Part shown: in pieces, positions 47,973 to 58,271 of the stretch | Position numbering within the stretch: the stretch's first letter is position 1 | How the letters are laid out: each line of letters starts with the position of its first letter | Source: Pseudomonas saudimassiliensis | Lineage (GTDB): Bacteria > Pseudomonadota > Gammaproteobacteria > Pseudomonadales > Pseudomonadaceae | NCBI RefSeq assembly: GCF_000939975.1 | Contig: NZ_LK391969.1 | Location: forward strand, 1,210,693 to 1,274,692 | Length of the DNA stretch: 64,000 nt | Direction: 5' to 3' | Notes under the pieces: generated by a model | The model's database searches: none | What the model was told of the DNA's origin: nothing | The model's input: the letters and a program-made list of their open reading frames with translations, nothing else | Made by a program: the position numbers and the translations under genes

Positions 47973-49891
47973 GCATATTCAGTCATTTTCAGAACCGATT
48001 CGAGACCGTTCAGCAGGAGGAAATGTCCCTGCAGGAGTATCTTGATCTGTGCAAGTCGGACCCCATGACCTACGCTTCCAGCGCCGAGCGCCTGTTGATG
48101 GCCATCGGCGAGCCGGAGCTGATCGACACCTCGCTGGATCCACGGCTGTCGCGTATCTTCTCCAACAAGGTGATCAAGCGTTACCCCGCTTTTGCCGACT
48201 TCCACGGCATGGAGGATGCGATCGAGCATATCGTTTCCTTTTTCAAGCACGCCGCGCAGGGGCTGGAAGAGAAGAAGCAGATTCTCTACCTGCTGGGTCC
48301 GGTCGGCGGCGGTAAATCGTCGATTGCGGAGAAGCTCAAGGCGCTGATGCAGCAGGTGCCCTTTTACGCGATCAAGGGCTCACCGGTGTTCGAATCCCCA
48401 CTGGGGCTGTTCAACGCCGCCGAAGATGGGCATATCCTCGAGGAGGACTTTGGCATTCCGCGGCGCTACCTGACCAGCATCATGTCCCCCTGGGCGGTGA
48501 AACGCCTGCATGAATTCAATGGCGACATCAGCCAGTTCCGGGTGGTCAAGCTGTACCCCTCCATCCTGCAACAGGTCGCCATCGCCAAGACCGAACCGGG
48601 CGATGAGAACAACCAGGACATCTCCTCGCTGGTCGGCAAGGTGGATATCCGCAAACTGGAGGAGTTCCCCCAGAACGACCCCGATGCCTACAGCTATTCC
48701 GGCGCGCTGTGCCGCGCCAACCAGGGGTTGATGGAGTTCGTCGAGATGTTCAAGGCACCGATCAAGGTGCTGCACCCCCTGCTGACCGCCACCCAGGAAG
48801 GCAACTACAACAGCACCGAGGGCCTCGGCGCCATCCCCTTCAATGGCGTGATCCTGGCGCACTCCAACGAATCGGAGTGGCACACCTTCCGCAACAACAA
48901 GAACAACGAAGCCTTCATCGACCGGATCTATATCGTCAAGGTGCCCTATTGCCTGCGGGTCAGTGACGAGATCCAGATCTACCAGAAGCTGCTCACCAAC
49001 AGCTCGCTGGCCAGCGCCCATTGCGCGCCCGACACGCTGAAGATGCTCGCCCAATTCAGTGTGCTGTCGCGCCTGAAGGAGCCGGAAAACTCCAACGTCT
49101 ACTCGAAGATGCGCATCTACGATGGGGAGAACCTGAAGGACACCGATCCCAAGGCCAAGTCGATCCAGGAGTACCGCGACACCGCGGGGGTGGATGAAGG
49201 CATGACCGGCCTGTCGACCCGCTTCGCCTTCAAGATCCTGTCCAAGGTGTTCAACTACGACAATACCGAGGTGGCGGCCAACCCGGTGCACCTGCTGTAT
49301 GTACTGGAGCAGCAGATCGAGCAGGAGCAGTTCCCGGCCGAGGTCAGTGAGCGCTACCTGCGCTTCCTCAAGGAATACCTGGCACCCCGCTACGTCGAGT
49401 TCATCGGCAAGGAGATCCAGACCGCCTATCTGGAGTCCTACAGCGAATACGGCCAGAACATCTTCGATCGCTACGTGCTGTACGCCGACTTCTGGATCCA
49501 GGACCAGGAATACCGCGACCCCGACACCGGCGAGATCCTCGACCGCGCGGCCCTCAGCGAGGAGCTGGAAAAGATCGAGAAGCCGGCCGGCATCAGCAAC
49601 CCGAAGGACTTCCGCAACGAGATCGTCAACTTCGTGCTGCGCGCCCGCGCCCACAACAACGGCAAGAACCCCAGCTGGTTGTCCTACGAGAAGCTGCGCG
49701 TGGTGATCGAGAAGAAAATGTTCTCCAACACCGAGGACCTGCTACCGGTTATCAGCTTCAACGCCAAGGCCTCCACCGAGGACCAGAAGAAGCACAACGA
49801 CTTTGTCACCCGCATGGTCGAACGGGGATATACCGAGAAACAGGTGCGTCTGCTGTCGGAATGGTACCTGCGGGTGCGCAAGGCGCAATAA
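47969..49891 (+). CDS. prkA: PrkA family serine protein kinase
   Basis: A 640-residue cytoplasmic protein with an AAA+-like N-terminal half and a C-terminal PrkA kinase-like part. Walker A is GPVGGGKS (110-117). The conserved PVFESPLGLFNAAEDG, IPRRYLTSIMSPWAVKRL and NKNNEAFIDRIYIVKVPYCLR segments are present. It heads the prkA-yeaH-spoVR trio known from enterobacteria and pseudomonads as a general-stress and nitrogen-starvation unit. The substrate is not evident. An AAGC-type repeat separates it from yeaH. Confidence 0.93.
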   Translation: MSIFSHFQNRFETVQQEEMSLQEYLDLCKSDPMTYASSAERLLMAIGEPELIDTSLDPRLSRIFSNKVIKRYPAFADFHGMEDAIEHIVSFFKHAAQGLEEKKQILYLLGPVGGGKSSIAEKLKALMQQVPFYAIKGSPVFESPLGLFNAAEDGHILEEDFGIPRRYLTSIMSPWAVKRLHEFNGDISQFRVVKLYPSILQQVAIAKTEPGDENNQDISSLVGKVDIRKLEEFPQNDPDAYSYSGALCRANQGLMEFVEMFKAPIKVLHPLLTATQEGNYNSTEGLGAIPFNGVILAHSNESEWHTFRNNKNNEAFIDRIYIVKVPYCLRVSDEIQIYQKLLTNSSLASAHCAPDTLKMLAQFSVLSRLKEPENSNVYSKMRIYDGENLKDTDPKAKSIQEYRDTAGVDEGMTGLSTRFAFKILSKVFNYDNTEVAANPVHLLYVLEQQIEQEQFPAEVSERYLRFLKEYLAPRYVEFIGKEIQTAYLESYSEYGQNIFDRYVLYADFWIQDQEYRDPDTGEILDRAALSEELEKIEKPAGISNPKDFRNEIVNFVLRARAHNNGKNPSWLSYEKLRVVIEKKMFSNTEDLLPVISFNAKASTEDQKKHNDFVTRMVERGYTEKQVRLLSEWYLRVRKAQ

Positions 49892-49892
49892 G

Positions 49893-50022
49893 GCAGCTGG
49901 AAGCTGGAAGCTGGAAGCTGGAAGCTGGAAGCTGGAAGCTGGAAGCCAGGGATGGTACCGCAGGAGCGGCAGACAACAACTGGGGTTGCTTCAGCTTGCT
50001 ACCTCAAGCTTGAAGCTGGCCG
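49893..50022. repeat. AAGCTGG tandem repeat and inverted partner between prkA and yeaH
   Basis: Six perfect 7-base units AAGCTGG (49901-49942), with partial units on each side, begin just after the prkA stop. About 45 bases later, TTCAGCTTGC and TCAAGCTTGAAGCTGG (49989-50019) form a loose inverted partner. The heptamer array is a likely site of copy-number change by slippage. It belongs to the AAGC family seen at three other places in the window. Confidence 0.75.
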
Positions 50023-50032
50023 GAGGGGCCTT

Positions 50033-51304
50033 ATGAGTTATGTGATCGACCGTCGTCTGAACGGCAAGAACAAGAGCACGGTCAACCGCCAACGTTTTCT
50101 GCGCCGCTACAAGGCGCATATCAAGAAAGCGGTGGAAGAAGCAGTAGGCCGGCGCTCCATTACCGACATCGAGCACGGGGAGCAGATCAGTATCCCCGGG
50201 CGGGATATCGATGAACCCATTTTCCATCACGGCCCCGGTGGCCGGCAGACCCGGGTGTTCCCCGGCAATCGCGAGTTTGCTACCGGCGACCGTATCGCCC
50301 GCCCCGAGGGCGGCGGCGGAGGCGGTGGCGGCAACCAGGCAGGCAATTCCGGCGAGGGCGAGGACGACTTCGTTTTCCAGATCACCCAGGAGGAGTTCCT
50401 CGACTTCATGTTTGAGGACCTGGCGCTGCCCAACCTGATCAAGCGTCACCTGACCGGTACCGACACCTTCCGCACCGTGCGCGCCGGCATCAGCCAGCAG
50501 GGCAATCCGTCACGCATTAACATTGTGCGCTCCATGCGCGCGGCCCACGCCCGGCGGATCGCCCTGTCCGGCGGCAGCCGGGCGCGCCTGCGCGCCGCGA
50601 CCAAGGAGCTCGAACTGCTGCGCCAGCAGCAGCCGGACAACCTGGTGGATATCAAGGCGCTGGAGGAAGAGATCGAGCAGCTGCGCGCCCGGATCGACCG
50701 TATCCCCTTCCTGGATACCTTCGACCTGCGCTACAACCTGCTGGTCAAGCAACCCGATCCCAGCTCCCGGGCGGTGATGTTCTGCCTGATGGACGTGTCC
50801 GGCTCCATGACCCAGGCGACCAAGGATATTGCCAAGCGCTTCTACATCTTGCTGTACCTGTTTCTGCAGCGAAACTACGAGCGCATCGAAGTGGTCTTCA
50901 TCCGCCACCACACCAGCGCCAAGGAAGTGGATGAGGAGGAATTTTTCTATTCCCGGGAGACCGGCGGCACCATCGTTTCCAGCGCCCTGCGGATGATGCA
51001 GCAGATCATCGCCGATCGCTACTCGCCGGCGGAGTGGAACATCTACTGCGCCCAGGCTTCCGATGGCGACAACTGGAACGATGACTCGCCGATCTGCCGG
51101 GAGCTGCTGATCCGCCAGCTGATGCCCGCCATGCAGTATTACTGCTACGTGGAAATCACCCCGCGCGAGCATCAGGCACTGTGGTATGAGTATGAGCAGG
51201 TCGCCGAACACTTCCCCGACAGCTTCGCCCAACAGCAGATCGTCGAGGCGGGGGATATCTATCCGGTGTTCCGCAAGCTGTTCCAGAAGAGGATGGCAAC
51301 ATGA
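50033..51304 (+). CDS. yeaH: YeaH/UPF0229 family protein with a vWA-like domain
   Basis: A 423-residue protein. The N-terminal basic segment ([32 protein letters not shown]) is followed by a Gly-rich linker near residue 90-105 and a C-terminal von Willebrand A-like domain with the MIDAS-type motif MDVSGSM near residue 253. ATG 50033 has GGAGGGG upstream; the frame is open further back through the repeat but that part is discarded. It partners PrkA and SpoVR in stress physiology; the biochemical role is unknown. It overlaps spoVR by four bases. Confidence 0.92.
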   Translation: MSYVIDRRLNGKNKSTVNRQRFLRRYKAHIKKAVEEAVGRRSITDIEHGEQISIPGRDIDEPIFHHGPGGRQTRVFPGNREFATGDRIARPEGGGGGGGGNQAGNSGEGEDDFVFQITQEEFLDFMFEDLALPNLIKRHLTGTDTFRTVRAGISQQGNPSRINIVRSMRAAHARRIALSGGSRARLRAATKELELLRQQQPDNLVDIKALEEEIEQLRARIDRIPFLDTFDLRYNLLVKQPDPSSRAVMFCLMDVSGSMTQATKDIAKRFYILLYLFLQRNYERIEVVFIRHHTSAKEVDEEEFFYSRETGGTIVSSALRMMQQIIADRYSPAEWNIYCAQASDGDNWNDDSPICRELLIRQLMPAMQYYCYVEITPREHQALWYEYEQVAEHFPDSFAQQQIVEAGDIYPVFRKLFQKRMAT

Positions 51305-52854
51305 TCCGACAGCCCATTTCCACCGAATCGGAATGGACCTTCGACCTGATCCGCGAATACGACCGGGAAATCGGGCGCATCGCCCATGAGGTCTACGGCC
51401 TGGACACCTATCCCAACCAGATCGAGGTCATTACCGCCGAACAGATGATGGACGCCTACGCCTCGGTGGGTATGCCGCTGGGGTATCACCACTGGTCCTA
51501 TGGCAAACATTTCCTGCATACGGAAAAGCACTACCAGCGGGGCCAGATGGGCCTGGCCTACGAGATCGTGATCAACTCCGATCCCTGTATCGCCTACCTG
51601 ATGGAAGAGAACACCATGACCATGCAGGCGCTGGTGATCGCCCACGCCTGCTACGGCCACAACTCCTTCTTCAAGGGCAACTACCTGTTCCGCAGCTGGA
51701 CCGACGCCGGCTCGATCATCGATTACCTGGTGTTTGCCAAGCAGTACATCGGCCAGTGCGAGGAGCGCTACGGCATCGATGCGGTGGAAGACCTGCTCGA
51801 CTCCTGCCACGCCCTGATGAACTACGGCGTGGACCGCTACAAGCGGCCCTATCCGGTTTCCGCCGAGGAAGAACGGCGACGCCAACAGGAGCGTGAGGAA
51901 TACCTGCAGCGGCAGGTCAACGACCTGTGGCGCACCATCCCGGTCAACCCCGATGCCCACAACAAACACCAGGAGGAAGCGCGCTACCCCGCCGAACCCC
52001 AGGAAAACCTGCTGTACTTCATCGAGAAGAACGCGCCGCTGCTGGAACCCTGGCAGCGCGAGGTGGTGCGCATCGTGCGCAAGGTGGCGCAGTATTTCTA
52101 CCCGCAGCGCCAGACCCAGGTGATGAACGAAGGCTGGGCCACCTTCTGGCATTACACCCTGCTCAACCATCTGTACGACGAGGGCAAGGTCACCGACGGC
52201 TTCATGATGGAGTTCCTGCAATCGCATACCAGCGTTATCTATCAGCCCTCCTTCGACAGCCAGTGGTTCAGCGGCATCAATCCCTACACGCTGGGCTTTG
52301 CCATGATGCAGGACATCCGCCGCATGTGCGAACACCCCACTGCCGAGGACCGCGACTGGTTCCCTGACATCGCCGGCAGTGACTGGCTGGAGACCCTCAA
52401 ATTCGCCATGCGCACCTTCAAGGATGAAAGCTTTATCCTGCAGTACCTGTCGCCCAGGGTGATCCGCGACCTCAAGCTGTTTGCCATCGTCGATGACGAA
52501 AAGGACGACCACCTGGAAGTTGCCGCCATTCATGACGACAACGGCTACCGCCGCGTTCGCGAGCTGCTTGCCGCGCAATACAACCTGGGGAACAACGAGC
52601 CGAATATCCAGGTGTGGAAGGTGGATCGTCGGGGTGATCGCTCACTGACCCTGCGCCACCAGCGCCATGACGGCAAACCCCTGGGCGAGACGACCGAGCG
52701 GATGATGAAACATCTGCACCGGTTGTGGGGGTTCGATATTCATCTGGTGAGCATGGACGGCGATACCGTCAAGAGCGAGTCCCATATGCCGCCGCGCCCC
52801 GCTGCCGGCGAGCAGGCCATCCCCCGCTTCGACATGAATATCCCGCCTATCTGA
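51301..52854 (+). CDS. ycgB: SpoVR/YcgB family protein
   Basis: A 517-residue cytoplasmic protein of the SpoVR family. Visible family pieces: [57 protein letters not shown], and [20 protein letters not shown]. The His and Glu residues resemble a gluzincin-like metal site but no activity is established. It ends the prkA-yeaH-spoVR unit, coupled to yeaH by ATGA. Confidence 0.93.
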   Translation: MIRQPISTESEWTFDLIREYDREIGRIAHEVYGLDTYPNQIEVITAEQMMDAYASVGMPLGYHHWSYGKHFLHTEKHYQRGQMGLAYEIVINSDPCIAYLMEENTMTMQALVIAHACYGHNSFFKGNYLFRSWTDAGSIIDYLVFAKQYIGQCEERYGIDAVEDLLDSCHALMNYGVDRYKRPYPVSAEEERRRQQEREEYLQRQVNDLWRTIPVNPDAHNKHQEEARYPAEPQENLLYFIEKNAPLLEPWQREVVRIVRKVAQYFYPQRQTQVMNEGWATFWHYTLLNHLYDEGKVTDGFMMEFLQSHTSVIYQPSFDSQWFSGINPYTLGFAMMQDIRRMCEHPTAEDRDWFPDIAGSDWLETLKFAMRTFKDESFILQYLSPRVIRDLKLFAIVDDEKDDHLEVAAIHDDNGYRRVRELLAAQYNLGNNEPNIQVWKVDRRGDRSLTLRHQRHDGKPLGETTERMMKHLHRLWGFDIHLVSMDGDTVKSESHMPPRPAAGEQAIPRFDMNIPPI

Positions 52855-52880
52855 ACCCAGCGGACTCCGCCGCGCTCCTC

Positions 52881-52908
52881 GGAAGCCAGCCGCCAGCGGC
52901 TGGTTTCC
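52881..52908 (+). terminator. Hairpin terminator after the prkA-yeaH-spoVR unit
   Basis: GGAAGCCAGCCGC (52881-52893) pairs with GCGGCTGGTTTCC (52896-52908) with one G-U. A following T-tract is weak (GGTTCTTGG). Confidence 0.6.
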
Positions 52909-52951
52909 GCAGGTTCTTGGCCTGCCGGGCACAATGCCTTACAGTCGCGCC

Positions 52952-54190
52952 ATGAAAACAGATTTCACCACCTACCTGGTTGGCGGCGCCGTGCGCGACC
53001 AGCTGCTGGGCATCCCCTGGCACGAACACGACTGGGTCGTGGTCGGCGCTACGCCGGAACAACTAGTCGCGGCCGGCTTTCGCCCGGTGGGGCAGGACTT
53101 TCCGGTCTTTCTCCATCCGCAAACCGGCGAAGAATACGCCCTGGCACGGACCGAGCGTAAAAGCGGGCGCGGCTACGGCGGCTTCACCTTCCACGCCACG
53201 CCGGATATCACCCTGGAGCAGGATCTGCTGCGCCGCGACCTGACCATCAATGCCATGGCCATGGCGGGCGACGGCACCCTTGTCGACCCCTACGGCGGTC
53301 AGCAGGACCTGCAAGACCGGCTGCTGCGCCACGTCTCCCCGGCCTTCGCGGAAGATCCCCTGCGGGTGTTGCGGGTCGCCCGTTTCGCGGCCCGCTATGC
53401 GCCGCTGGGCTTTCGCGTCGCGGAGGAAACCATGCAACTGATGCGCGAGCTGGCGGAGTCCGGCGAGCTGCAGGCGCTCACGGCCGAGCGCAGCTGGAAG
53501 GAAATCAGCCGGGCGCTGATGGAAACCCGGCCTGATGTTTTCATCCGGGTGTTGCGCGACTGCGGCGCGCTGGCCGAGCTCCTGCCCGAGGTCGATTGCC
53601 TGTTTGGCGTCCCGCAACCCGAGGCCCACCACCCGGAAGTCGATACCGGCGAGCATGTTTTGCTGGTGCTGCGCACGGCGGCGGACATGGCCCTGCCGCT
53701 GCCCGCCCGCTGGGCCTGCCTGCTCCACGATCTGGGCAAGGGGCGCACCCCGGAGCGGTTCTGGCCCAAGCACCACGGCCATGAAACCAAGGGCCTGGCG
53801 GCGGTCAAGGCGGTCAACCAGCGCTGCAAGGCGCCGCGCGACTGCCAGGAGCTGGCGCTGCTGACCTGCGAGTTCCATACCCACTGCCACCGCGCCCTGG
53901 AGCTCAAGCCCAGCACCCTGCTGAAACTGTTCAAGGCCTTCGATATCTACCGCCGGCCGGAGCGCTTCGAGCAATTTCTCGGCGCCTGCGAGGCCGATGC
54001 CCGCGGCCGCACCGGACTGGAGCAGCGGCCCTACCCGCAGCCGGACTATCTGCGAGGAGCTGCCGCGGCAGCGCGCTCGGCGGATGTGCAGAAACTACTG
54101 GAACAGGGACTCAAGGGCGCCGAGTTGGGAACAGGCCTGGAGCAGGAGCGCCTGCGGCTGCTGGCCGAGTATCGTCGGGCAGCGCGCTAA
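52952..54190 (+). CDS. cca: CCA-adding tRNA nucleotidyltransferase
   Basis: A 412-residue enzyme that builds or repairs the tRNA 3' CCA end. The class II nucleotidyltransferase head [26 protein letters not shown] (DxD-type metal site) and [11 protein letters not shown] are clear, and a C-terminal HD domain shows CLLHDLGKG and HHGHETKG, as in the E. coli-type enzyme with phosphohydrolase activity. I prefer ATG 52952 ([12 protein letters not shown]) over 52934. There is no ribosome site, and TTGGCC...TACAGT ends about 6 bases before the ATG, so it may be leaderless. Confidence 0.95.
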   Translation: MKTDFTTYLVGGAVRDQLLGIPWHEHDWVVVGATPEQLVAAGFRPVGQDFPVFLHPQTGEEYALARTERKSGRGYGGFTFHATPDITLEQDLLRRDLTINAMAMAGDGTLVDPYGGQQDLQDRLLRHVSPAFAEDPLRVLRVARFAARYAPLGFRVAEETMQLMRELAESGELQALTAERSWKEISRALMETRPDVFIRVLRDCGALAELLPEVDCLFGVPQPEAHHPEVDTGEHVLLVLRTAADMALPLPARWACLLHDLGKGRTPERFWPKHHGHETKGLAAVKAVNQRCKAPRDCQELALLTCEFHTHCHRALELKPSTLLKLFKAFDIYRRPERFEQFLGACEADARGRTGLEQRPYPQPDYLRGAAAAARSADVQKLLEQGLKGAELGTGLEQERLRLLAEYRRAAR

Positions 54191-54227
54191 GACCAAAATC
54201 GTTGGCAGGTGCTCACCGAGCTGCGGC

Positions 54228-54791
54228 TCAGGCCGCCCCGCTCCCGGGAGCAGGACTGTGTGCAGGCAGCCGCTCGCGCAGCAGCGCCGTCGGCGTCAGT
54301 GCCTGGCCACGCCACTCGAACGGCACAGGCCAGACCTTCTGCTCACCGCGCCAATCGTCCCACAACCGGCCAATGCTCAGCTCGCTGCCGGCTAGCTGCA
54401 CCGTCGGCGCCAGCAATGCCAGCGGCCAGAGGACGAAGGCGTTGCGGCGGATTTCCGGGCGTGGCAGCAGCACGCCCTCATGGCGCCCTACCAGCTCACC
54501 ATATAGCAGTACATCAATGTCCAGCGTGATCCGCCCGGGTGAGGCCTGCTCGCGCCGGCCACAGGCTGCCTCGATGGCCTTGAGCGCGGCGTTAAGATCG
54601 GCCAGCCCCAGTTGGCAGCGCGCGCCTACCACCAGGTTGTAGAAGCGCGTCCCGAGCATGCCCACGGCATCGCTTTCGAATACCGGGGAAATTTCCAGTG
54701 GGCCGAGCAGCTGTTCGAGGGCATCCAGCCCGCGGCGCAGATGATGCTCGCGGTCGGTGTTGCTGCCGATGCCCAGGTAGACGGTGTTCAT
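54228..54791 (-). CDS. folK: 2-amino-4-hydroxy-6-hydroxymethyldihydropteridine pyrophosphokinase
   Basis: A 187-residue folate-pathway kinase. VYLGIGSNTDREHHLRRGLDAL and the HPPK signature with metal Asp pair (ASPGRITLDIDVLLYG) are visible, followed by LPRPEIRRNAFVLWPL. It overlaps folB by four bases and uses the product of that enzyme. Convergent with cca. Confidence 0.95.
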   Translation of the reverse strand: MNTVYLGIGSNTDREHHLRRGLDALEQLLGPLEISPVFESDAVGMLGTRFYNLVVGARCQLGLADLNAALKAIEAACGRREQASPGRITLDIDVLLYGELVGRHEGVLLPRPEIRRNAFVLWPLALLAPTVQLAGSELSIGRLWDDWRGEQKVWPVPFEWRGQALTPTALLRERLPAHSPAPGSGAA

Positions 54792-55150
54792 GGGGCGCGC
54801 TGGCCCCGCTCGATGACCACGCCCACGCCGCCGCGGGCTGCCTGCACCGCACCGGGCTTGGTCAGGGTCAGGCGCAGCCAGGGCACCTGGAATTCACCCA
54901 GCACCACATCGGCCACCCGCTCGGCGAGGGTTTCGATGAGCTCGAAGCTGGTCGAGCTGACGTATTCGATCAGGCGCTGGCTGACCGCAGCGTAGTCCAG
55001 CGTCAGGCGCAGATCGTCCTGGGCTGCCGCTGCGCTGATATCCCAGGCCATCTCCAGGTCCAATACCAGGCGCTGGCGGATGCCGCGCTCCCAATCGTAG
55101 ACGCCGATGACCGTCTCGACTTCCAGACCTCTGACAAATACCTGATCCAC
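54788..55150 (-). CDS. folB: Dihydroneopterin aldolase
   Basis: A 120-residue enzyme that cleaves dihydroneopterin ahead of FolK. VFVRGLEVETVIGVYDWER, the LDYAAVSQRLIEYVSSTSFELIETLAERVAD segment and the catalytic Lys in LTLTKPGAV fit the family. It starts with GTG behind GGAGCAAACG and is coupled to folK. It is divergent from plsY with a 55-base gap. Confidence 0.95.
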   Translation of the reverse strand: MDQVFVRGLEVETVIGVYDWERGIRQRLVLDLEMAWDISAAAAQDDLRLTLDYAAVSQRLIEYVSSTSFELIETLAERVADVVLGEFQVPWLRLTLTKPGAVQAARGGVGVVIERGQRAP

Positions 55151-55205
55151 CGTTTGCTCCCATGTCGACTACAATGGCTTTTCAATCAACCCGGCCAGGG
55201 ACACC

Positions 55206-55790
55206 ATGAACATCGAATTCAATTTGTTGCTGTGTGTGGCCTACCTGCTCGGCTCGATATCCTTCGCTGTGGTGCTGTCGCGCCTGCGCCACCAACCCGA
55301 CCCGCGCAGCTTCGGCTCCCGCAATCCCGGCGCCAGCAACATGCTGCGCCTGGGCAATCGACCCCTGGCCCTGGCCACCCTGGTCGGCGACATGGGCAAG
55401 GGCGCCCTGGCGGTCTGGCTCGCCCGCCACCAGGGGCTTGAGCCACTGCAGCAGGCCTGGGTAGGGCTCGCTGCCGTGGTCGGTCATATCCTGCCCCTGT
55501 ACCACCGCTTCCAGGGTGGCAAGGGTGTGGCAACGGCGGGCGGTGTGCTCCTGGTGCTGTCCTGGCCAGCGGCACTGGTGGCGGCACTGGCCTGGCTGGG
55601 CGCCTTCGCCATCCGCAGCATTGCCTCCCTCGCCTCGCTCGCTGCCTGTATCCTGATGCTGCCCTGGCTGGCCTGGCATAGCCCGGAATTGCAGATCCCC
55701 GTCAGCCTCATGGTGCTGGTGATACTGCTGCGCCACCGGTTGAATATTGGTCGGCTGCTTGCCGGTACCGAAAACCGCTTCCGCTCGTGA
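55206..55790 (+). CDS. plsY: Glycerol-3-phosphate acyltransferase PlsY
   Basis: A 194-residue inner-membrane enzyme that acylates glycerol 3-phosphate from acyl-phosphate in phospholipid synthesis. Three conserved loops are visible: LLGSISFAVVLSR, DPRSFGSRNPGASNMLR, and GHILPLYHRFQGGKGVATAGG, with RHRLNIGRLLAGTENRF at the C-terminus. About five membrane segments. Its TGA abuts the tsaD stop on the other strand, forming TGATCA. Confidence 0.95.
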   Translation: MNIEFNLLLCVAYLLGSISFAVVLSRLRHQPDPRSFGSRNPGASNMLRLGNRPLALATLVGDMGKGALAVWLARHQGLEPLQQAWVGLAAVVGHILPLYHRFQGGKGVATAGGVLLVLSWPAALVAALAWLGAFAIRSIASLASLAACILMLPWLAWHSPELQIPVSLMVLVILLRHRLNIGRLLAGTENRFRS

Positions 55791-56822
55791 TCAGCTGACG
55801 ATAGCTGGCAGGGCTTCAAGGGGCCAGCGGGCCCGGGCTTCGAGGCCTGCCCCGTCCTGTTGCCCGGCCAGCAGGCGCTGGCAGCCAGCGTAGGCAATCA
55901 TGGCGCCGTTATCGGTACAGAACTCGGTACGGGCGTAGAACAGCTCGCCCTTGAGGCCTTGGGCCATGTCTCCGAGGGCCGCACGCAGCCGTCGGTTGGC
56001 ACTGACGCCGCCAGCAATGACCAGGCGCTTGAGACCGGTCGCCTTCAGGGCTCGCCGGCATTTGATGGTGAGGGTTTCGACCACCGCCTGCTCAAAGGCC
56101 AGGGCAATGTCACTGCGGGTCTGCTCGCTCTCATCGCCCTCGGCGACGCAGCGCTGCCAAGTGTTCAGGGTGAAGGTCTTGAGACCGCTGAAACTGAAAT
56201 CCAGGCCAGGGCGATCAGTCATCGGCCGGGGAAAGACGAACCGCCCCGGCTGCCCCTGTTCGGCCAGGCGGGCGATTTCCGGCCCGCCCGGATACCGCAA
56301 CCCCATGAGCTTGGCCGTCTTGTCGAAGGCTTCACCGGCGGCGTCGTCCAGGGACTCGCCCAGCAGCTGATACTGGCCGATGCCATCGACCCGCACCAAC
56401 TGGGTATGGCCGCCGGATACCAGCAGCGCCACAAAGGGAAAGGCCGGCGGCTGCTCTTCCAGCATGGGGGCCAGCAGGTGGCCCTCCATGTGGTGCACGC
56501 CCAACGCCGGCACCTGCCAGGCAAAGGCCAGCGCCCTGGCAAAAGCGCCGCCGACCAGCAGCGCGCCCACCAGACCTGGCCCGGCGGTATAGGCAATGCC
56601 GTCCACCTCACCGGCGCCAATTCCGGCCCGCTCGCAGACTTCCCGCACCAGCGGTACCAGGCGCTTCACGTGGTCCCGGGAGGCAAGCTCCGGCACCACG
56701 CCGCCGTAGATGCGGTGCAGGTCGATCTGACTGAACAGAGCGTCCGCCAGCAGGCCGCGCTCGCTGTCGTACAGCGCAACGCCGGTTTCATCACAGGAGG
56801 TTTCAATACCCAGAACACGCAT
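55791..56822 (-). CDS. tsaD: tRNA threonylcarbamoyladenosine transferase TsaD
   Basis: A 343-residue ASKHA-fold enzyme that transfers threonylcarbamoyl to A37 of ANN-decoding tRNAs with TsaB and Tsa[34 protein letters not shown], the metal site [12 protein letters not shown] (H111, H115), [11 protein letters not shown], and [13 protein letters not shown] are visible. It lies in the conserved neighbourhood of rpsU-dnaG-rpoD, but here a DegV-like gene sits between it and rpsU. Confidence 0.96.
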   Translation of the reverse strand: MRVLGIETSCDETGVALYDSERGLLADALFSQIDLHRIYGGVVPELASRDHVKRLVPLVREVCERAGIGAGEVDGIAYTAGPGLVGALLVGGAFARALAFAWQVPALGVHHMEGHLLAPMLEEQPPAFPFVALLVSGGHTQLVRVDGIGQYQLLGESLDDAAGEAFDKTAKLMGLRYPGGPEIARLAEQGQPGRFVFPRPMTDRPGLDFSFSGLKTFTLNTWQRCVAEGDESEQTRSDIALAFEQAVVETLTIKCRRALKATGLKRLVIAGGVSANRRLRAALGDMAQGLKGELFYARTEFCTDNGAMIAYAGCQRLLAGQQDGAGLEARARWPLEALPAIVS

Positions 56823-56926
56823 GGAATCAGGAATGCCGGTCAGCTTGGAAAGAGGCGTGCATGATAATGCCCATGCCCGCCCCAGACCAGCCTTTCCTGA
56901 CCACCGTAGCGGCAGCGGCGCCCGGC

Positions 56927-57586
56927 TCAGCGGGTATCCTGGAAGCGGTGCGGCTCAGCCGCCAGCGCCAACCCGGCGCCACCGGGGCCGGCGTAGATAT
57001 TACTGGTGATGTTGGCCGGGGTGGCCAGCAGCTCCACACCGTGGTCTCGGCAGGTCTGCTGCAGCTGGTCGAAGCCGGGCAAGCTGGCCATCTCGTCCAG
57101 GTCCATGCCCGCGGTAAACACCACATAGGGCGACAACAGGCCGGCGCGGATGCGGGCACAGGCGTAATCGATCATGCGCTCGACCGCAGCCTCGAAACTG
57201 CGCGCCCGGAACACCGGGCCGCCATTATGGCCCTGCCCCCAGATCAGCGGGGTAATCTTCAGATGCCGCGCGAGAAAGGCCGAGGTAGCCGAGACACTCT
57301 TCTCACCACGGGACAGGCTGCGCTGGCGGATGTAATCCAGGTTTCGTGGAATGGCGCAGCCATAGATATGCCGGGTAAAATCATCCACCTGCTGGCGCAG
57401 CGCGTTCCTGGACACCCCCTGCTTGATCAGATGAACGGTATGCGCCGCCAGCAGCCCCTGGCCGGCGAATACCGTGCGACTGTCAACCACGCGCATGGCG
57501 AAGCGCCCTTCCAGTCCGGCCGCCTCCCGATAAGGTTTGTAGTTGGCGATGATGCGGTTCATCGCCCTGGCGATTCCCTGATGCAT
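56927..57586 (-). pseudogene. DegV-family protein lacking its N-terminal third (truncated remnant)
   Basis: The 219-residue frame begins MHQGIARAMNRIIANYKPYREAAGLEG and continues with MRVVDSRTVFAGQGLLAA, the middle of the DegV fold. The family is usually about 280-320 residues and opens with a fatty-acid-binding domain (VxDSxxDLP) of about 90 residues, which is absent here; the 200 bases upstream hold an in-frame stop and the rpsU promoter, not that domain. GAAGG nine bases before the ATG could allow translation, so a shortened product is possible. The gene is inserted between tsaD and rpsU, which are neighbours in many pseudomonads. I judge it a 5'-deleted gene. Confidence 0.65.
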
Positions 57587-57699
57587 TGCTGGTTGCCTTC
57601 ATTGCGCCAGCATTCTGTTTCAAAGCCGAGACAGGCTCAATATAAATCGCTCAATCTGCCCGCGCGTCAGCCGCCGCGCTGAACTAAGCCACCGACCCT

Positions 57700-57728
57700 T
57701 TGCATTTACGCTTCAAAGGCGGTAACAT
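57700..57728 (+). promoter_or_regulatory. Promoter of the rpsU-dnaG-rpoD unit
   Basis: TTGCAT (57700-57705) and TAACAT (57723-57728) are 17 bases apart, about 75 bases before the rpsU ATG. The placement suits the macromolecular-synthesis operon promoter. Confidence 0.55.
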
Positions 57729-57801
57729 CCGCTCCCCTTGAAATGCATTCGCTCTGATCGTGGTCGGGGCAATTACCCACTGTTTTTGAGAAAGGTACGA
57801 A

Positions 57802-58017
57802 ATGCCTGCCGTCAAAGTAAAAGAGAACGAACCCTTCGACGTGGCCCTACGTCGTTTCAAGCGCTCCTGCGAAAAAGCTGGCGTCCTGGCTGAAGTCCGC
57901 CGTCGCGAGTTCTACGAGAAGCCTACTACCGAGCGCAAGCGCAAGGCAGCTGCTGCTGTCAAACGTCACGCCAAGAAGCTGCAGCGCGAAAACCGTCGCC
58001 GCGAGCGTCTGTACTGA
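57802..58017 (+). CDS. rpsU: 30S ribosomal protein S21
   Basis: A 71-residue, very basic protein ([41 protein letters not shown]...) that matches S21 along its whole length. S21 helps the 30S subunit pair with the Shine-Dalgarno region. It opens the rpsU-dnaG-rpoD block. GAAAGG lies upstream of the ATG. Confidence 0.97.
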   Translation: MPAVKVKENEPFDVALRRFKRSCEKAGVLAEVRRREFYEKPTTERKRKAAAAVKRHAKKLQRENRRRERLY

Positions 58018-58038
58018 GTTCAGCTGTAACGTCCTGCA

Positions 58039-58056
58039 GGGCCTGATCCCAGGCCC
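58039..58056 (+). terminator. Hairpin between rpsU and dnaG
   Basis: GGGCCTG (58039-58045) and CAGGCCC (58050-58056) pair perfectly around a 4-base loop. There is no T-run. In E. coli a partial terminator at the same place lowers dnaG output relative to rpsU, and this may act alike. A TATCAT -10-like box at 58167-58172 could add an internal dnaG promoter. Confidence 0.45.
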
Positions 58057-58271
58057 GCCGAGCGCAACCCGCGCAATGGCAACGGGACAGAACTGACAGA
58101 GCACACATTGGTCCGGCCTTCCGGTATTACTGGAAATGGCTGGATTTTTGTGTTGCCTGCGTGTGCTATCATCTTGCCCCGATAGCCACTTGCCCAACCC
58201 CCAGACATAGGTGTTGCGGCAGAGCAGGGTCTTCGACCCTGGGTACTCACCACTTTTGCAAGGCAGCATGC

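Noticed and set aside
49893-50022. CRISPR array
   Set aside because: The regular repeats are 7-base tandem units with no unique spacers; this is a simple tandem array.
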